Shown in pieces: positions 22,065 to 31,681 of a stretch of DNA of 43,870 nucleotides. Position 1 is the stretch's first letter; the number at the start of each line of letters is the position of its first letter. Position numbers and translations under genes: made by a program. The notes under the pieces were generated by a model. It ran no database searches and had not been told where the DNA came from. It saw only the letters and a list, made by a program, of their open reading frames with translations. The stretch covers positions 1 to 43,870 of the forward strand of contig CANREH010000014.1 in assembly GCA_947629585.1 (NCBI GenBank). Direction: 5' to 3'. Source of the stretch: an uncultured Lachnospiraceae bacterium (GTDB taxonomy: Bacteria; Bacillota; Clostridia; Lachnospirales; Lachnospiraceae).

Positions 22065-22144
22065 AGCACAGTCCGGCCGGGATACGATCGGAAGGATTTA
22101 AAGCGCTGTCCGGCCCGGAATACGATCGGAAGAAAACAGGCTGG
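22034..22144 (+). repeat. 37-bp tandem repeats at 3' end of peptide gene B
   Basis: Three units: 22034-22070 (within and just past the gene), 22071-22107 and 22108-22144. Unit 2, in its own frame, encodes SGRDTIGRI-stop; unit 3 is decayed (SGPEYDRKK). The arrangement parallels that after gene A but the sequences differ, so either the amplification predates the gene duplication and drifted, or it happened twice. Confidence 0.82.
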
Positions 22145-22288
22145 AATGCTGCAAGGTTAAGAAAAAGGGACTGCCGCATGGAATACAGGCGCAAATTGTC
22201 GTTTGATTGGAAAGTGATTTGGAAAGAAATACCATAATGTATTGTCTGGTTTTTATTGCGGCAGCCCCGGCAAAAAAGGAGTGAGGCT

Positions 22289-25200
22289 ATGTATCTGTGG
22301 AAGAAAGCGCTGAAAAAGAGCCTGGCGCTGGCGCTTGCCCTGTCTTTAGCCGGGACAGGGAATATGGCGGAAGCCGCTTCCTCTGTGGGGAAGATAAAAG
22401 CCCTGGAAAATGAGAAGCAGCAGGCATTGGAGCAGCAGCTTAGAAAAGCCATCCGCGATGGAAAAGCGACGGCGGAAGAATACCCGAATGGACTGTTTAA
22501 TTTTTTAGGGACGCAGTTTGAGATCCATGAGGGAGACGGCTATGTGGAATTATGCGTGATAAGGCAGGGTGGAACGGAAGGAGAAGCCAGTGTCCGCGTA
22601 AAGGCGATTGATATCACGTCTTCTTATGGCGACGATTATAAGATTTATGAAAGCAAGAAAAAGCTTTCCCCGATAGAACGGGGAGAAGATGCGGTTTCCC
22701 TGATCGAAGCGGCGTATGAAAAAGGGTTAAATATCAGTAAGTGGAAGGAAAGCGGGGAAGATGTTCTTGCCTCCGCTGTGGATACTTACCAGGAGAGCCT
22801 GTCTCAGGAAGAAGAGACACAGGAAAATGCACAGGAAGAGACGCAGGAAGAAGAGACAAATGCCGTGAAAGCGACGGCAGTGAATAAAAAGGATAATAAG
22901 AAGCTTATCAATACGGCGGACACCGAGCCACTTTCCTTAAGGGAAGTGAAGGAAAATTATACCGGGGAGGAGTCTGACCGCAAGGATTGGAAAGTCGTTG
23001 CGGACGAAGAGACTTCGGAGGCGGTCAGGGAAAATTACGAGCTGTTTTTTGAAAGCGCAGGCGGGACGGAAGCGGAGCTTACGTTTGAAGACGGCGAGTA
23101 TGTAAAGTATCTGTACCTGTTCCCGGAGGATGATAAAGAAGCGGAGGCGGAGGAGCAGCTTGTCCTTGCCCTCCTTCCGGAAAACGGCTCCCAGGTGGGA
23201 AGCAGCTACCACTCTTATGTCAACCTTGTGGACAATGAAGAGGTGGAAGAGGCGACTTATGAGTTTGACAGCCCGGAGGTAACGGCAGGGAAAGAGGAAG
23301 CTGTTGTCACCGTCAAAAGGACGAAAGGGATCGGCTATTTTAACACGGTTTATATCGGGACGGCGCAGGGAAGCGCGAACCCGGAAGCGGACTATACTGC
23401 AGGCCTTTCCCAGATCGATTTTTATCCGGGGCAGACGGAGCAGACCATCTCGATTGACATCCTGGAGAATGAATACCGGAAGGAAAGCAGGGATTTTTAT
23501 GTCCTTATCAGCAAGGATGGGGAAGAATATGAGGATGCTTCCTGCCATGTGACGATTCCGGGCAATCAGGGCAAGGTGAAGGCGCTGGCGTCCAGCACAG
23601 ATGTTTCGGGAACGCCGGAGAAGATCACCTCGAAAGGGTTTGCCACTGGGACCAAAGGACAGTGGGGCGTCCCTTCTGCGGATATGAATTATTCCGATAG
23701 CGCTAAGGTCTATTCCAGCGGGAATTATACAAGGTACAATCATACCGGGGGAACCTATACGGCATCGACAAGGGATTTGAAGCTGTATGGCGTGGACAGG
23801 TTTGAGGTCGGTTACAGCAATACCGGCTCCGGGCGCTACTATACGACAGATGCATACTATTATAAAAACGGCTGGAATAAATTTTGGGGAATAAAGACAT
23901 GGTATAAAGAAACTCGCCAAGAGTATAGTTACAGCCTTGATGTCCTTTTTGGAAACAATAAGAAAACCAGCAAAAGCGGCCAGGTCACGGGAGAAACGGT
24001 TCTTACCGTCAATAATTTCAGCCAGTCGGAGTGGAGCGGCGGCTTTACGCTTTCTTCCTGGGCAAGCACCGGCAGTAGCTCTTATGGAAGGACAAACTGG
24101 GCAAGGCTCTTTTTGAGGGCATACAGCTATGAGTGCAGGAAGCCTTCCGGCACATTTAAGATCCATACCTATGAGCCTTCCTTAAGCGGAAGCACGACAA
24201 ATCTGAACCAGAAGGAGGAAACGGACATCACCCCGTCCATGAGCCTCAAATCCGTAAATTCCAACGTAGGGAATACGGTAAGCAGTGCGAACGGCAGTAC
24301 GCAGGTGTACCGTTCGGATGCGTTAAATTTTGCCTTGAGCAGTAATTATAACAGTGATTATTTATCTTTCAAGGGAATTGAGGCAAGCAATAACGGCTCT
24401 TCCTGGAAAAAGGTCAGCGACAGCTTAAGCGTTGTATTAAACGCGGACTTTTTCAGTAAAGTTGATTTAAAGAACACAAGTAAAATTTATTTCCGTCCGG
24501 TATTTCAGCAGAACCAGGCGACGGTAAAATTTGTTCTGGATCAGGAAACGAAGAAGTACCAGAGGGGAACCTATACCAATGTAACGGAAGATTATTCCAA
24601 AACCATTTTCATTGGGGATAAAATCAGGAATATCCAGGGAAAATCGGGAAATGTGGCAGGATACCGCCCGGTATTTTACTTAAATACTGCACAAGGGAAA
24701 AATACGTTTGCGCAGGCGGCGGACAACACTTCCCTGACGCTCGATAAGAACAATGTGGCGGGCGCGGTAGCGAACCTGACAGTATCGACAGCTTACAATG
24801 AGGTGAAGCTTGCCTATGAAAATCCGGAGCTTACCGTGCAGGCGGACCCGAATACCTATCGGAATACCTATACGAACCTGAAATATACGATTGACGGGAA
24901 AGAGTATGACTGCTCGAAGACGCAGGATATCGAAGCCATGCATACCCTGATGGAGGAAAAATATAAAAATGGAACGGATGCGCAGGTGAGCGTTTCCTTT
25001 GAATATCTTGCCAATCCGGAATATAAAAACGGGAAAGGGAACCAGGAGAAGGAATTTGGCAATCCGAGATATGCCGTATTTAACGTTTACCATGCCGGGG
25101 AAGTGGTTTCCTCGGACAGGCTCTCTCCGGTAACGTCAACAAGGAATGGAAACACGGTATACACCTTTACAAAGTCGGGAAGCTGGAAAACGCTTGGATG

Positions 25201-28200
25201 GACGGAAGGCACGTATGCCACAATCACTTTCTACGGCAGCTTGACCATCGGCAACCTTACGGTGACTTCTCAGGAGACAGAGGCGGAATTTTTAGCTTCC
25301 TCCGCAGGCTATGTCTTTGTGGAAGATCCGGACGGGGACATTATCAAGGACAAGAACGGGAATACCCTCGGAAACCTGTCCTTAAAGTTAGCGTTTACGG
25401 CGCTGAACCCGCTGACGACGTATAAATTTATCGGCACGCCGTCGGATGCCTTTATTACCCGCTGGGCGGATTATTCTATGGACGAGGATTCGGACGGGAA
25501 TGTTGGCAACGAGGAGATCGGGAAGGCAAGAGCGCGTTTGGAGGCGCTCGGGCAGGACGGCAACCTTGCCAAAGGCTTTACCGTTTACTATGGAAATACA
25601 TTCAGTTACCAGCCAAGCACCTACTCTAAGAGCAAGCTCTACTATGATTTCGTCAAAAGGGATTCCTCTACCGGAAGCAATGCGGTCGGCATCAGGCTTA
25701 CCAAACGATATGCTACTGTTTTAGAGCCGGATGTGATAAAGGAAGAGCCTTTAAGCGGCGCAAGAGTAGTCTTTGCGGGCGTGAAGGAAGTCACGGAGGA
25801 AAAAGGAGGCGAAGGCATTTATGGCGATATCGGAAATTATGAAAAAGGCGTGACCTATCTGGTTGACGTGAAATATGAAAATACGGATTTCCAGGTCGGC
25901 GTGCAGGGGACGACGTTCCAGGAGGCTGTCATCGATGTCACCAAAGTCATGTTCCCGACCGATTTTTCCGCAGTCGTAGATGGAAACACGGTAGTTCAGA
26001 CGAATGGAAATTCCTCGTTCTTAAAAATCGAGAATAAGGACGTGGAGTTCAGCTTTAACTTTACATCTTCGCTTGGCGTAAAGCCAAATAAGGCAAAAGT
26101 CACCATTTATGATCTGGAAGGGAACACGAAAGCAGAAGAAACGCTGACAAGGAGCAGCTCCTCGGAGATGTTTACCTGGAAAATCAACCCTGCCAAAGCA
26201 GGCGTTATGCCGGGCTGCCAGATGAGGATTCAGGGTATTTTTGAGGACAGCGACGGCGTCCATACCTATCCTCCGGTGGAAACGGGGATGGTATTCCAGG
26301 CGGCATTTACGGCAATCAGCGTTGCGGCAAGCTTCCAGACGGCGCTTTCCACGTCATTAGATATGTTTGGGAAAATTAATACGAAGTTCGATCTTCCGTT
26401 AGACTACGATCTGGACAGCCAGGCGAATGTGACAGAGTATACGGATAAAGAAGCCGGAGAGGCGAAGGTCCAGACAAGGCAGATTGCGTTTGGCTATAAC
26501 ACGGATGTTATGAACGAGTTAAAGCAGCAGCAGATAGAGCACCGTGCGGACAACAAGGGAGAAGCCATGTCCGGGCGGGACAATATAAAGAAATACATGG
26601 AATCCCTGATGGAAGGAACGCTGGGCGATGATGAGGAAGAAGGACAGCCGGGCGAAGAACAGGGCGGCGAAGGAGAAAGCGGAAGCGGCGGCGAAAGCGG
26701 AAGCGGCGGCGAAAGTGGCAGTGGAAGCGAAAGTGGAAGCGGCGGCGAAAGTGGAAGCGGCGGCGAAAGCGGCAGTGGAAGCGGAAGTGGAAGCAGCAGC
26801 GGAAGCGGAAGCAGCAGTGAAAGCGCAAGTGAAAATATAAAAGAAAGTACTGAAAGGGTACAGAATGCCCAGGCGGAAAATACTACGCAGAACAGCAGCG
26901 CAGGAGAAAGCACATTTAATTTTGATTTCAGCGTGGCTCTGATCCTGACGGTGGAATCCGGTGTCAGGGACGGAAAACCGGACGGGCAGAATTATTTTGA
27001 TTCCCTCGCACTGATTGCTTCCGGAGTGGCGGAAGCGGGATATAGCGCGACCTATACAACACCGATTGGCATCGATATTATCGTGAAATTTGGCGCTTCC
27101 GGCAACGCTGTTGTAGCGTTCGGTGCGGAAGCCTCCAACGGGCATAAGACGGACGATGTCTTTAACCTGACAAAGAACGGATCGGACAAAGAGAAGTTTA
27201 AGTTAAACAGCGAGAATTTCTCCCTGTATACCAAATTCCTGTTAACCCCGAAGATTGAGGTTTCTGCGGGCGTAGGGCTGGGAGGAGGAAAGCTTCTTTC
27301 AGTAACCGTGACGGGATCGGCAAAGTTTGATTTCGGCTTTACCGTCCCAATCATGGGGGACAACGAGACCTCGCAGGGAAGCGGAAACGTTACCTTAAGC
27401 GCGGATCTGAAGCTGAAAATCTTATTTATTAAAAAGACCTGGAATTTATATGAGTCAGAAAAAATGAACCTGTTTGACTATGGGCGTTCCGTATCTGCAA
27501 TGAGCATTGCCAATATGCTCAACGCCCAGGGAGATAATTATCTGTATGAGGATATTTCCGAGGGCACGGAAATCATGGCAAGGGATTATCTGAAAAACAG
27601 AGGAAAATGGCAGCCGTCCTCCGGTATCAGCACCCTTTCCCTGACGGCAGAAGAAAAGACCCTGCTGAGAAAGGGAATTTATCCGTATCCGCAGACAAAG
27701 CTGGTAGATCTTGGAAATGGCAGACTGTTAATGGTATTTGTAGATGATACAGGAAAAAGAGATCCCTATAACCGTTCCCAGTTATTCTATGTCACATCAC
27801 AGGACGATGGAAAGACATGGACGGACCCGGAAGCAGTCGATACGGACGGAACCTGGGACGAAGCGCCGGACGCATTCCTGGTAAAAGACGGGAAAGTTTT
27901 AGTGACATGGTCGGATGCTTCCAGAACGTATACGGAAAACGATAATTCCATTGAGCTCCTTTCCGCGCTTGATATCAGCGGCGCATGGTTTGATACGGAA
28001 ACTATGACGATGGGAGAAGAATTTTCTATTACCAAAACAACCGAGGAAGATAAGAATTCCGATACTGCGCCAATGATTTCCTATGATGAGGAAACCGGGC
28101 GGCTGATGGTATATTACAGCAAGGTTGATTATTACGATAAAGGAGAAAAAGAAGAAAAAGAAGAAGAAGAGACGCAGAGCACAGAAAAAGATCCCTGGAA

Positions 28201-31200
28201 GGAGCCGGAGGGAGATGTGATAACGGAAGGAGCAGTATCAACTTACGGCGATCTGGTCAATGGCTATAATCTCATTACTTACCGTTACGCTGATTGGAAT
28301 GAAGAAACTTCTGACTGGGACTGGAATGACAAATATACAGATAAAGAAATCGAGGACAGCGAGGGTACTCTTGATTCCGATCAATATTATGGGCAGAGAT
28401 TCCTGGATTTGGCCGTTCCTGCCGTGCTTGAGGAGACACAGATAGAAGACACGGAAACCGTTCCTAACTATACCTATGGCGGTGAAGGCGAATTGGTAGA
28501 AGATGGAACAAGACAGGAGACCAGGATCAGGACTGAACGGAATTTAAAGAAGCTGGATAAGCAGATAGCAGATCCGGTGATTGTGGATTCCGATCTGATT
28601 TCCTATAACGGGCTGGCGCTCTATGCCTATACGATGGATTTTGATGGGAATCTGAAAACCAGGGAAGATCAGCAGCTCTATATGCAGATCTATAACTATG
28701 CGACAGATACATTCCATTACCCGATCCAGATTACCTGCGGGGAAATCCCGAACAGCAGCCCTCAGTTTGTCCGCTGCAAGGGAATGACCTATTTATACTG
28801 GATTCAGGGAGGCGATATTAAGTACCTGAATATTACGCAGGTTGTCAGAGGCATGGAACAGGCGGATGGCTATCTGAAGCTGGCGAATATTCCTGTTGGT
28901 ACTGACAGCGATGATAGCATTAGTATGTATTACCTTTCCTCGGACGATCCGATTATGACGGCAGTGGAGCATGAGAAGGAAATCGACGAGGATGGAAATG
29001 TCGTTGAAAATGAGATCAGCAGCTTTGATATCGAAGCAAATAATGACAGCATGTATATGCTCTGGACGGCAATGGTAACTTCCCAGAAAGATCCGGAAGA
29101 GATCGGGGAAGACGGCGAAGATGTGGTTAGAGAAACCCAGATCTTCGGAGCTTACTGTGAACCGGAGCTTGAGTTAAAGGAAACACAGACACCGGTTACC
29201 TTTGAGGATGATGAAAATGTAACCTACCAGTTTGTGAAAGGAAAAGGAAAGGATACCTATCCTGAGTCCGCAACACTGAAAAAAGACTATACAGATGAAG
29301 AAACAGGAGTGGAATATAAGGAAGGCGACACCATTACTTTTAAGTATCAGGCAGAGGAAGAAACAGAAGATACCTATGGAAACGATATTCACTATCAGCT
29401 CATGGAGGATGTCAATGGAAAGACAGGGGTGGTAAAAGCAGGCGATCCGGCAGTAAGGACAGTGCAGGAAATTGCCGTTACCGACGGCTCTGACTGGTCT
29501 TCCCCAATCCAGATTACGGACGAAGAAGGGGCGAATTATACCGACCTTTCCTTCCGCGTGACAGGAGAGGATGAAATCCAGGCTTCCTTTGCCAAAGGCG
29601 TACAGGTAAGAAATGAAAACGGCGTTTTTGAGGAAGACGAAAGTTCCAAGAGCTTATATGTGCAGACCTTCCATGTAACCAGCGAATTAAAGGCGCAGGA
29701 GACCGTAAGCGACAGCGAGCTGTACCTTCCGGGCAGCAGCGCAGAATTTTCCGTTACGGTAACCAATGACGGATTGAAGCCGTTAAAGGATATCAAGTAT
29801 CGTTTTTATGCAGAAAAAGACGGAGAAAAGCTGGAGGGTTCGGAAGCAGAATGGCTGCCTCTTTCCCCGAAGACAAGCCTGCGTGCAGAGTTTAAGACCG
29901 GAGAAAATTCAGGGGAAATTCAAGAAGACGTGCAGGATAAGGAAACGCCTGTCACGATGACAGAGAAAGATGAAAATGAGCTGTTGGGAGGAACTTCCTT
30001 AACGGTAACCGGCAGCGCAATCCTCGGAGATCAGATCGAGGGAACCAGGCTTGTCTTTGAGTTTCAGGACAGCGAAGGAAACGAGATTGCCACAAAGACC
30101 AAAGAGCTCCATGAGCAGGCAGTGCTTTCCGTGAACGTCAATGAGGTCCGGATGACCGGGGAGAATACGGCGGAGGCTGACGTCTCTGTATTAAATACCG
30201 GAAATAAGGAGTATCAGGGCGATGTCAACGTAACCTATAAAGGAAAGACCATTGGAAGCGTAAGCAATGTAACGGCTCCATACGGGGAAAAGACGCACGT
30301 GATCGTTCCGTTCAGTACAGAAAAAGTAACCTATGGCACTGTGACGGAAAATGAGGATGGAAGCCTTCAGGACAGCGCTGACCTTACCGTATCCTGCGGG
30401 GATGTGGAAAAAGAAGCGCAGCTTGTCCGCAAAACGACGCCGGAGGCAGGATATTCCTACAGCGCCGTGAAATCCTTTGCCATTGCCGCTTCGGATGCTT
30501 CCGACGAGAATTCGGAAAAAACAACGGTGAAAAATTCCTTAGAGGTAGGAGAGGATGAGGTAGTTTATCTGGAGAGCGTCTTTGACATCGACGAAAACGG
30601 GACAGCGGCAAAAGAGCTTACGAAGCTTGGAATTTCCGCAGACTCCATGATGGAAACGGAGTGGGTATCCTCCGATCCGGATACCGTCTATATCAACAGC
30701 AAAGGGCTGTTAATTCCTATGAAGGAAGGAAGCGCGGAAATTACGGCGAAGGTTTATCCAAAGAATGACAAGAGTGATTCTGTCAGCACCGTTTCCGATG
30801 AAATTTCCGTTGTGGAAAAACAGACCTATTCCCTGCCGGAAGGACTGGTAAAGACAAAGGCAATCCGCGTTACTGTCACAGGCAATGACGACGACGACAA
30901 TCATAACACGCAGGGAGGCGGAACCCTCAGCCCAAGCATTATCCCTTCGAACAATACTTCCAAGAAGGACGATAAGGAAGAAGAAGAGAAAGACGATTCT
31001 TCAAAAGAAGAGGAAGAAGAGGACGATAAGCAGGACACCGATTCTGACGACAGCCAGAACAGCAATCCGGGAACGGATAATACGGACAGTTCTTCGGACG
31101 ATAAAAAGGAAGACACCTCAAACAAGAATAAAAACAAAAATAAAAACAACAACAAGAACAAAAATACCACCACGAAAAAGCAGGTTAAAAAAGCAAAAGT

Positions 31201-31462
31201 CACCGTAAAGAAAAATACGAAAAAAGTTACGATCAAGACAATCGAAAAAGCTTCCGTTACCGTCCAGGTATATAAAAACAAGAAGCTTGCCAAAAAAGGA
31301 AAGAAAAAGGGCCTGATCCGTTCTTATTCCGTGAAGGCAAAGAAAAATAAGAACGGAAACGTAACAATCAAGCTCAAGAAGAAACTAAAGAAAAACCAGG
31401 TAGTCAGAATTACGATCAAGAGGAAAAATTATAAAACGAAGGTGATTATTAAAAAAATTTAG
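22289..31462 (+). CDS. Giant secreted multidomain protein (~3057 residues)
   Basis: ATG 22289 is chosen for AAAAGGAGTGAGG just upstream and because a signal peptide starts there (MYLWKKALKKSLALALALSL, cleavage near AEA, residue ~28). Visible parts: a Calx-beta-like segment (about 60-115), a Glu-rich linker (about 170-200), a second Calx-beta domain (about 330-410), long beta-rich regions, a Ser/Gly/Glu linker (about 1463-1515), and a sialidase-like repeat with Asp-box SQDDGKTW near 1835. Later come Ig-like segments near 2480 (LYLPGSSAEFSVTVTNDG) and a Big_2-like domain near 2790-2825. The C-terminus is an acidic Asp/Glu/Ser stretch followed by a ~150-residue Lys-rich region ending VIIKKI. No LPXTG motif or C-terminal membrane helix is seen; the basic tail may bind wall polymers. 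It lies directly between the peptides and their exporter. Its role is unknown; an adhesin, a scaffold or a target-binding partner are possible. Confidence 0.85.
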   Translation: MYLWKKALKKSLALALALSLAGTGNMAEAASSVGKIKALENEKQQALEQQLRKAIRDGKATAEEYPNGLFNFLGTQFEIHEGDGYVELCVIRQGGTEGEASVRVKAIDITSSYGDDYKIYESKKKLSPIERGEDAVSLIEAAYEKGLNISKWKESGEDVLASAVDTYQESLSQEEETQENAQEETQEEETNAVKATAVNKKDNKKLINTADTEPLSLREVKENYTGEESDRKDWKVVADEETSEAVRENYELFFESAGGTEAELTFEDGEYVKYLYLFPEDDKEAEAEEQLVLALLPENGSQVGSSYHSYVNLVDNEEVEEATYEFDSPEVTAGKEEAVVTVKRTKGIGYFNTVYIGTAQGSANPEADYTAGLSQIDFYPGQTEQTISIDILENEYRKESRDFYVLISKDGEEYEDASCHVTIPGNQGKVKALASSTDVSGTPEKITSKGFATGTKGQWGVPSADMNYSDSAKVYSSGNYTRYNHTGGTYTASTRDLKLYGVDRFEVGYSNTGSGRYYTTDAYYYKNGWNKFWGIKTWYKETRQEYSYSLDVLFGNNKKTSKSGQVTGETVLTVNNFSQSEWSGGFTLSSWASTGSSSYGRTNWARLFLRAYSYECRKPSGTFKIHTYEPSLSGSTTNLNQKEETDITPSMSLKSVNSNVGNTVSSANGSTQVYRSDALNFALSSNYNSDYLSFKGIEASNNGSSWKKVSDSLSVVLNADFFSKVDLKNTSKIYFRPVFQQNQATVKFVLDQETKKYQRGTYTNVTEDYSKTIFIGDKIRNIQGKSGNVAGYRPVFYLNTAQGKNTFAQAADNTSLTLDKNNVAGAVANLTVSTAYNEVKLAYENPELTVQADPNTYRNTYTNLKYTIDGKEYDCSKTQDIEAMHTLMEEKYKNGTDAQVSVSFEYLANPEYKNGKGNQEKEFGNPRYAVFNVYHAGEVVSSDRLSPVTSTRNGNTVYTFTKSGSWKTLGWTEGTYATITFYGSLTIGNLTVTSQETEAEFLASSAGYVFVEDPDGDIIKDKNGNTLGNLSLKLAFTALNPLTTYKFIGTPSDAFITRWADYSMDEDSDGNVGNEEIGKARARLEALGQDGNLAKGFTVYYGNTFSYQPSTYSKSKLYYDFVKRDSSTGSNAVGIRLTKRYATVLEPDVIKEEPLSGARVVFAGVKEVTEEKGGEGIYGDIGNYEKGVTYLVDVKYENTDFQVGVQGTTFQEAVIDVTKVMFPTDFSAVVDGNTVVQTNGNSSFLKIENKDVEFSFNFTSSLGVKPNKAKVTIYDLEGNTKAEETLTRSSSSEMFTWKINPAKAGVMPGCQMRIQGIFEDSDGVHTYPPVETGMVFQAAFTAISVAASFQTALSTSLDMFGKINTKFDLPLDYDLDSQANVTEYTDKEAGEAKVQTRQIAFGYNTDVMNELKQQQIEHRADNKGEAMSGRDNIKKYMESLMEGTLGDDEEEGQPGEEQGGEGESGSGGESGSGGESGSGSESGSGGESGSGGESGSGSGSGSSSGSGSSSESASENIKESTERVQNAQAENTTQNSSAGESTFNFDFSVALILTVESGVRDGKPDGQNYFDSLALIASGVAEAGYSATYTTPIGIDIIVKFGASGNAVVAFGAEASNGHKTDDVFNLTKNGSDKEKFKLNSENFSLYTKFLLTPKIEVSAGVGLGGGKLLSVTVTGSAKFDFGFTVPIMGDNETSQGSGNVTLSADLKLKILFIKKTWNLYESEKMNLFDYGRSVSAMSIANMLNAQGDNYLYEDISEGTEIMARDYLKNRGKWQPSSGISTLSLTAEEKTLLRKGIYPYPQTKLVDLGNGRLLMVFVDDTGKRDPYNRSQLFYVTSQDDGKTWTDPEAVDTDGTWDEAPDAFLVKDGKVLVTWSDASRTYTENDNSIELLSALDISGAWFDTETMTMGEEFSITKTTEEDKNSDTAPMISYDEETGRLMVYYSKVDYYDKGEKEEKEEEETQSTEKDPWKEPEGDVITEGAVSTYGDLVNGYNLITYRYADWNEETSDWDWNDKYTDKEIEDSEGTLDSDQYYGQRFLDLAVPAVLEETQIEDTETVPNYTYGGEGELVEDGTRQETRIRTERNLKKLDKQIADPVIVDSDLISYNGLALYAYTMDFDGNLKTREDQQLYMQIYNYATDTFHYPIQITCGEIPNSSPQFVRCKGMTYLYWIQGGDIKYLNITQVVRGMEQADGYLKLANIPVGTDSDDSISMYYLSSDDPIMTAVEHEKEIDEDGNVVENEISSFDIEANNDSMYMLWTAMVTSQKDPEEIGEDGEDVVRETQIFGAYCEPELELKETQTPVTFEDDENVTYQFVKGKGKDTYPESATLKKDYTDEETGVEYKEGDTITFKYQAEEETEDTYGNDIHYQLMEDVNGKTGVVKAGDPAVRTVQEIAVTDGSDWSSPIQITDEEGANYTDLSFRVTGEDEIQASFAKGVQVRNENGVFEEDESSKSLYVQTFHVTSELKAQETVSDSELYLPGSSAEFSVTVTNDGLKPLKDIKYRFYAEKDGEKLEGSEAEWLPLSPKTSLRAEFKTGENSGEIQEDVQDKETPVTMTEKDENELLGGTSLTVTGSAILGDQIEGTRLVFEFQDSEGNEIATKTKELHEQAVLSVNVNEVRMTGENTAEADVSVLNTGNKEYQGDVNVTYKGKTIGSVSNVTAPYGEKTHVIVPFSTEKVTYGTVTENEDGSLQDSADLTVSCGDVEKEAQLVRKTTPEAGYSYSAVKSFAIAASDASDENSEKTTVKNSLEVGEDEVVYLESVFDIDENGTAAKELTKLGISADSMMETEWVSSDPDTVYINSKGLLIPMKEGSAEITAKVYPKNDKSDSVSTVSDEISVVEKQTYSLPEGLVKTKAIRVTVTGNDDDDNHNTQGGGTLSPSIIPSNNTSKKDDKEEEEKDDSSKEEEEEDDKQDTDSDDSQNSNPGTDNTDSSSDDKKEDTSNKNKNKNKNNNKNKNTTTKKQVKKAKVTVKKNTKKVTIKTIEKASVTVQVYKNKKLAKKGKKKGLIRSYSVKAKKNKNGNVTIKLKKKLKKNQVVRITIKRKNYKTKVIIKKI
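26673..26825 (+). repeat. In-frame minisatellite encoding Ser/Gly/Glu linker
   Basis: Units built from GGAAGCGGCGGCGAAAGC, GGCAGTGGAAGC and variants, in multiples of three. They encode GESGSGGESGSG-type linker inside the giant protein. Length variation would lengthen or shorten the linker without a frameshift. Confidence 0.85.
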
Positions 31463-31493
31463 AGTGATTTAGAGTAAAAAAGCTTTCTCTTTT

Positions 31494-31536
31494 CAGGCTT
31501 TCCCCGATGTTTTTGTAAATGTCGGGGATGGGCCTG
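31494..31536 (+). promoter_or_regulatory. Stable hairpin after the giant gene
   Basis: CAGGCTTTCCCCGA pairs with TCGGGGATGGGCCTG around a ~14-base loop. A-rich rather than T-rich sequence follows, so it is not a standard plus-strand terminator. It may limit 3' decay or partly attenuate transcription into the downstream transport genes. Confidence 0.5.
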
Positions 31537-31681
31537 GAAAAAAGGAAGCCTGTAACAGGGGAGAGTTAACAGACAGCAGGGAGCTTGACGGATAGGGATT
31601 GGAAAAAATATGGGAGTTAAATAAAAAATATAGTGAAAGAATCTGTCAAAATGCAGCCGGAGTGATACGAGGAGAAGAAAA

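Noticed and set aside
21405-22144. 37-bp repeats as a CRISPR array
   Set aside because: Units are directly adjacent with no spacers, only about three per site, the first unit is coding, and no cas genes are present.
22937-24166. 409-codon minus-strand ORF
   Set aside because: Fully antisense to the signal-peptide-bearing giant gene, basic low-complexity translation without a recognisable domain or start signal.
26508-27145. Long minus-strand open frames opposite the giant gene
   Set aside because: They arise from the repetitive GC-rich linker on the coding strand, give low-complexity translations and have no ribosome binding sites.
31494-31536. Hairpin after the giant gene as a terminator
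   Set aside because: It is followed by AAAAAAGG rather than a T-run, and the downstream genes have no clear promoter of their own.
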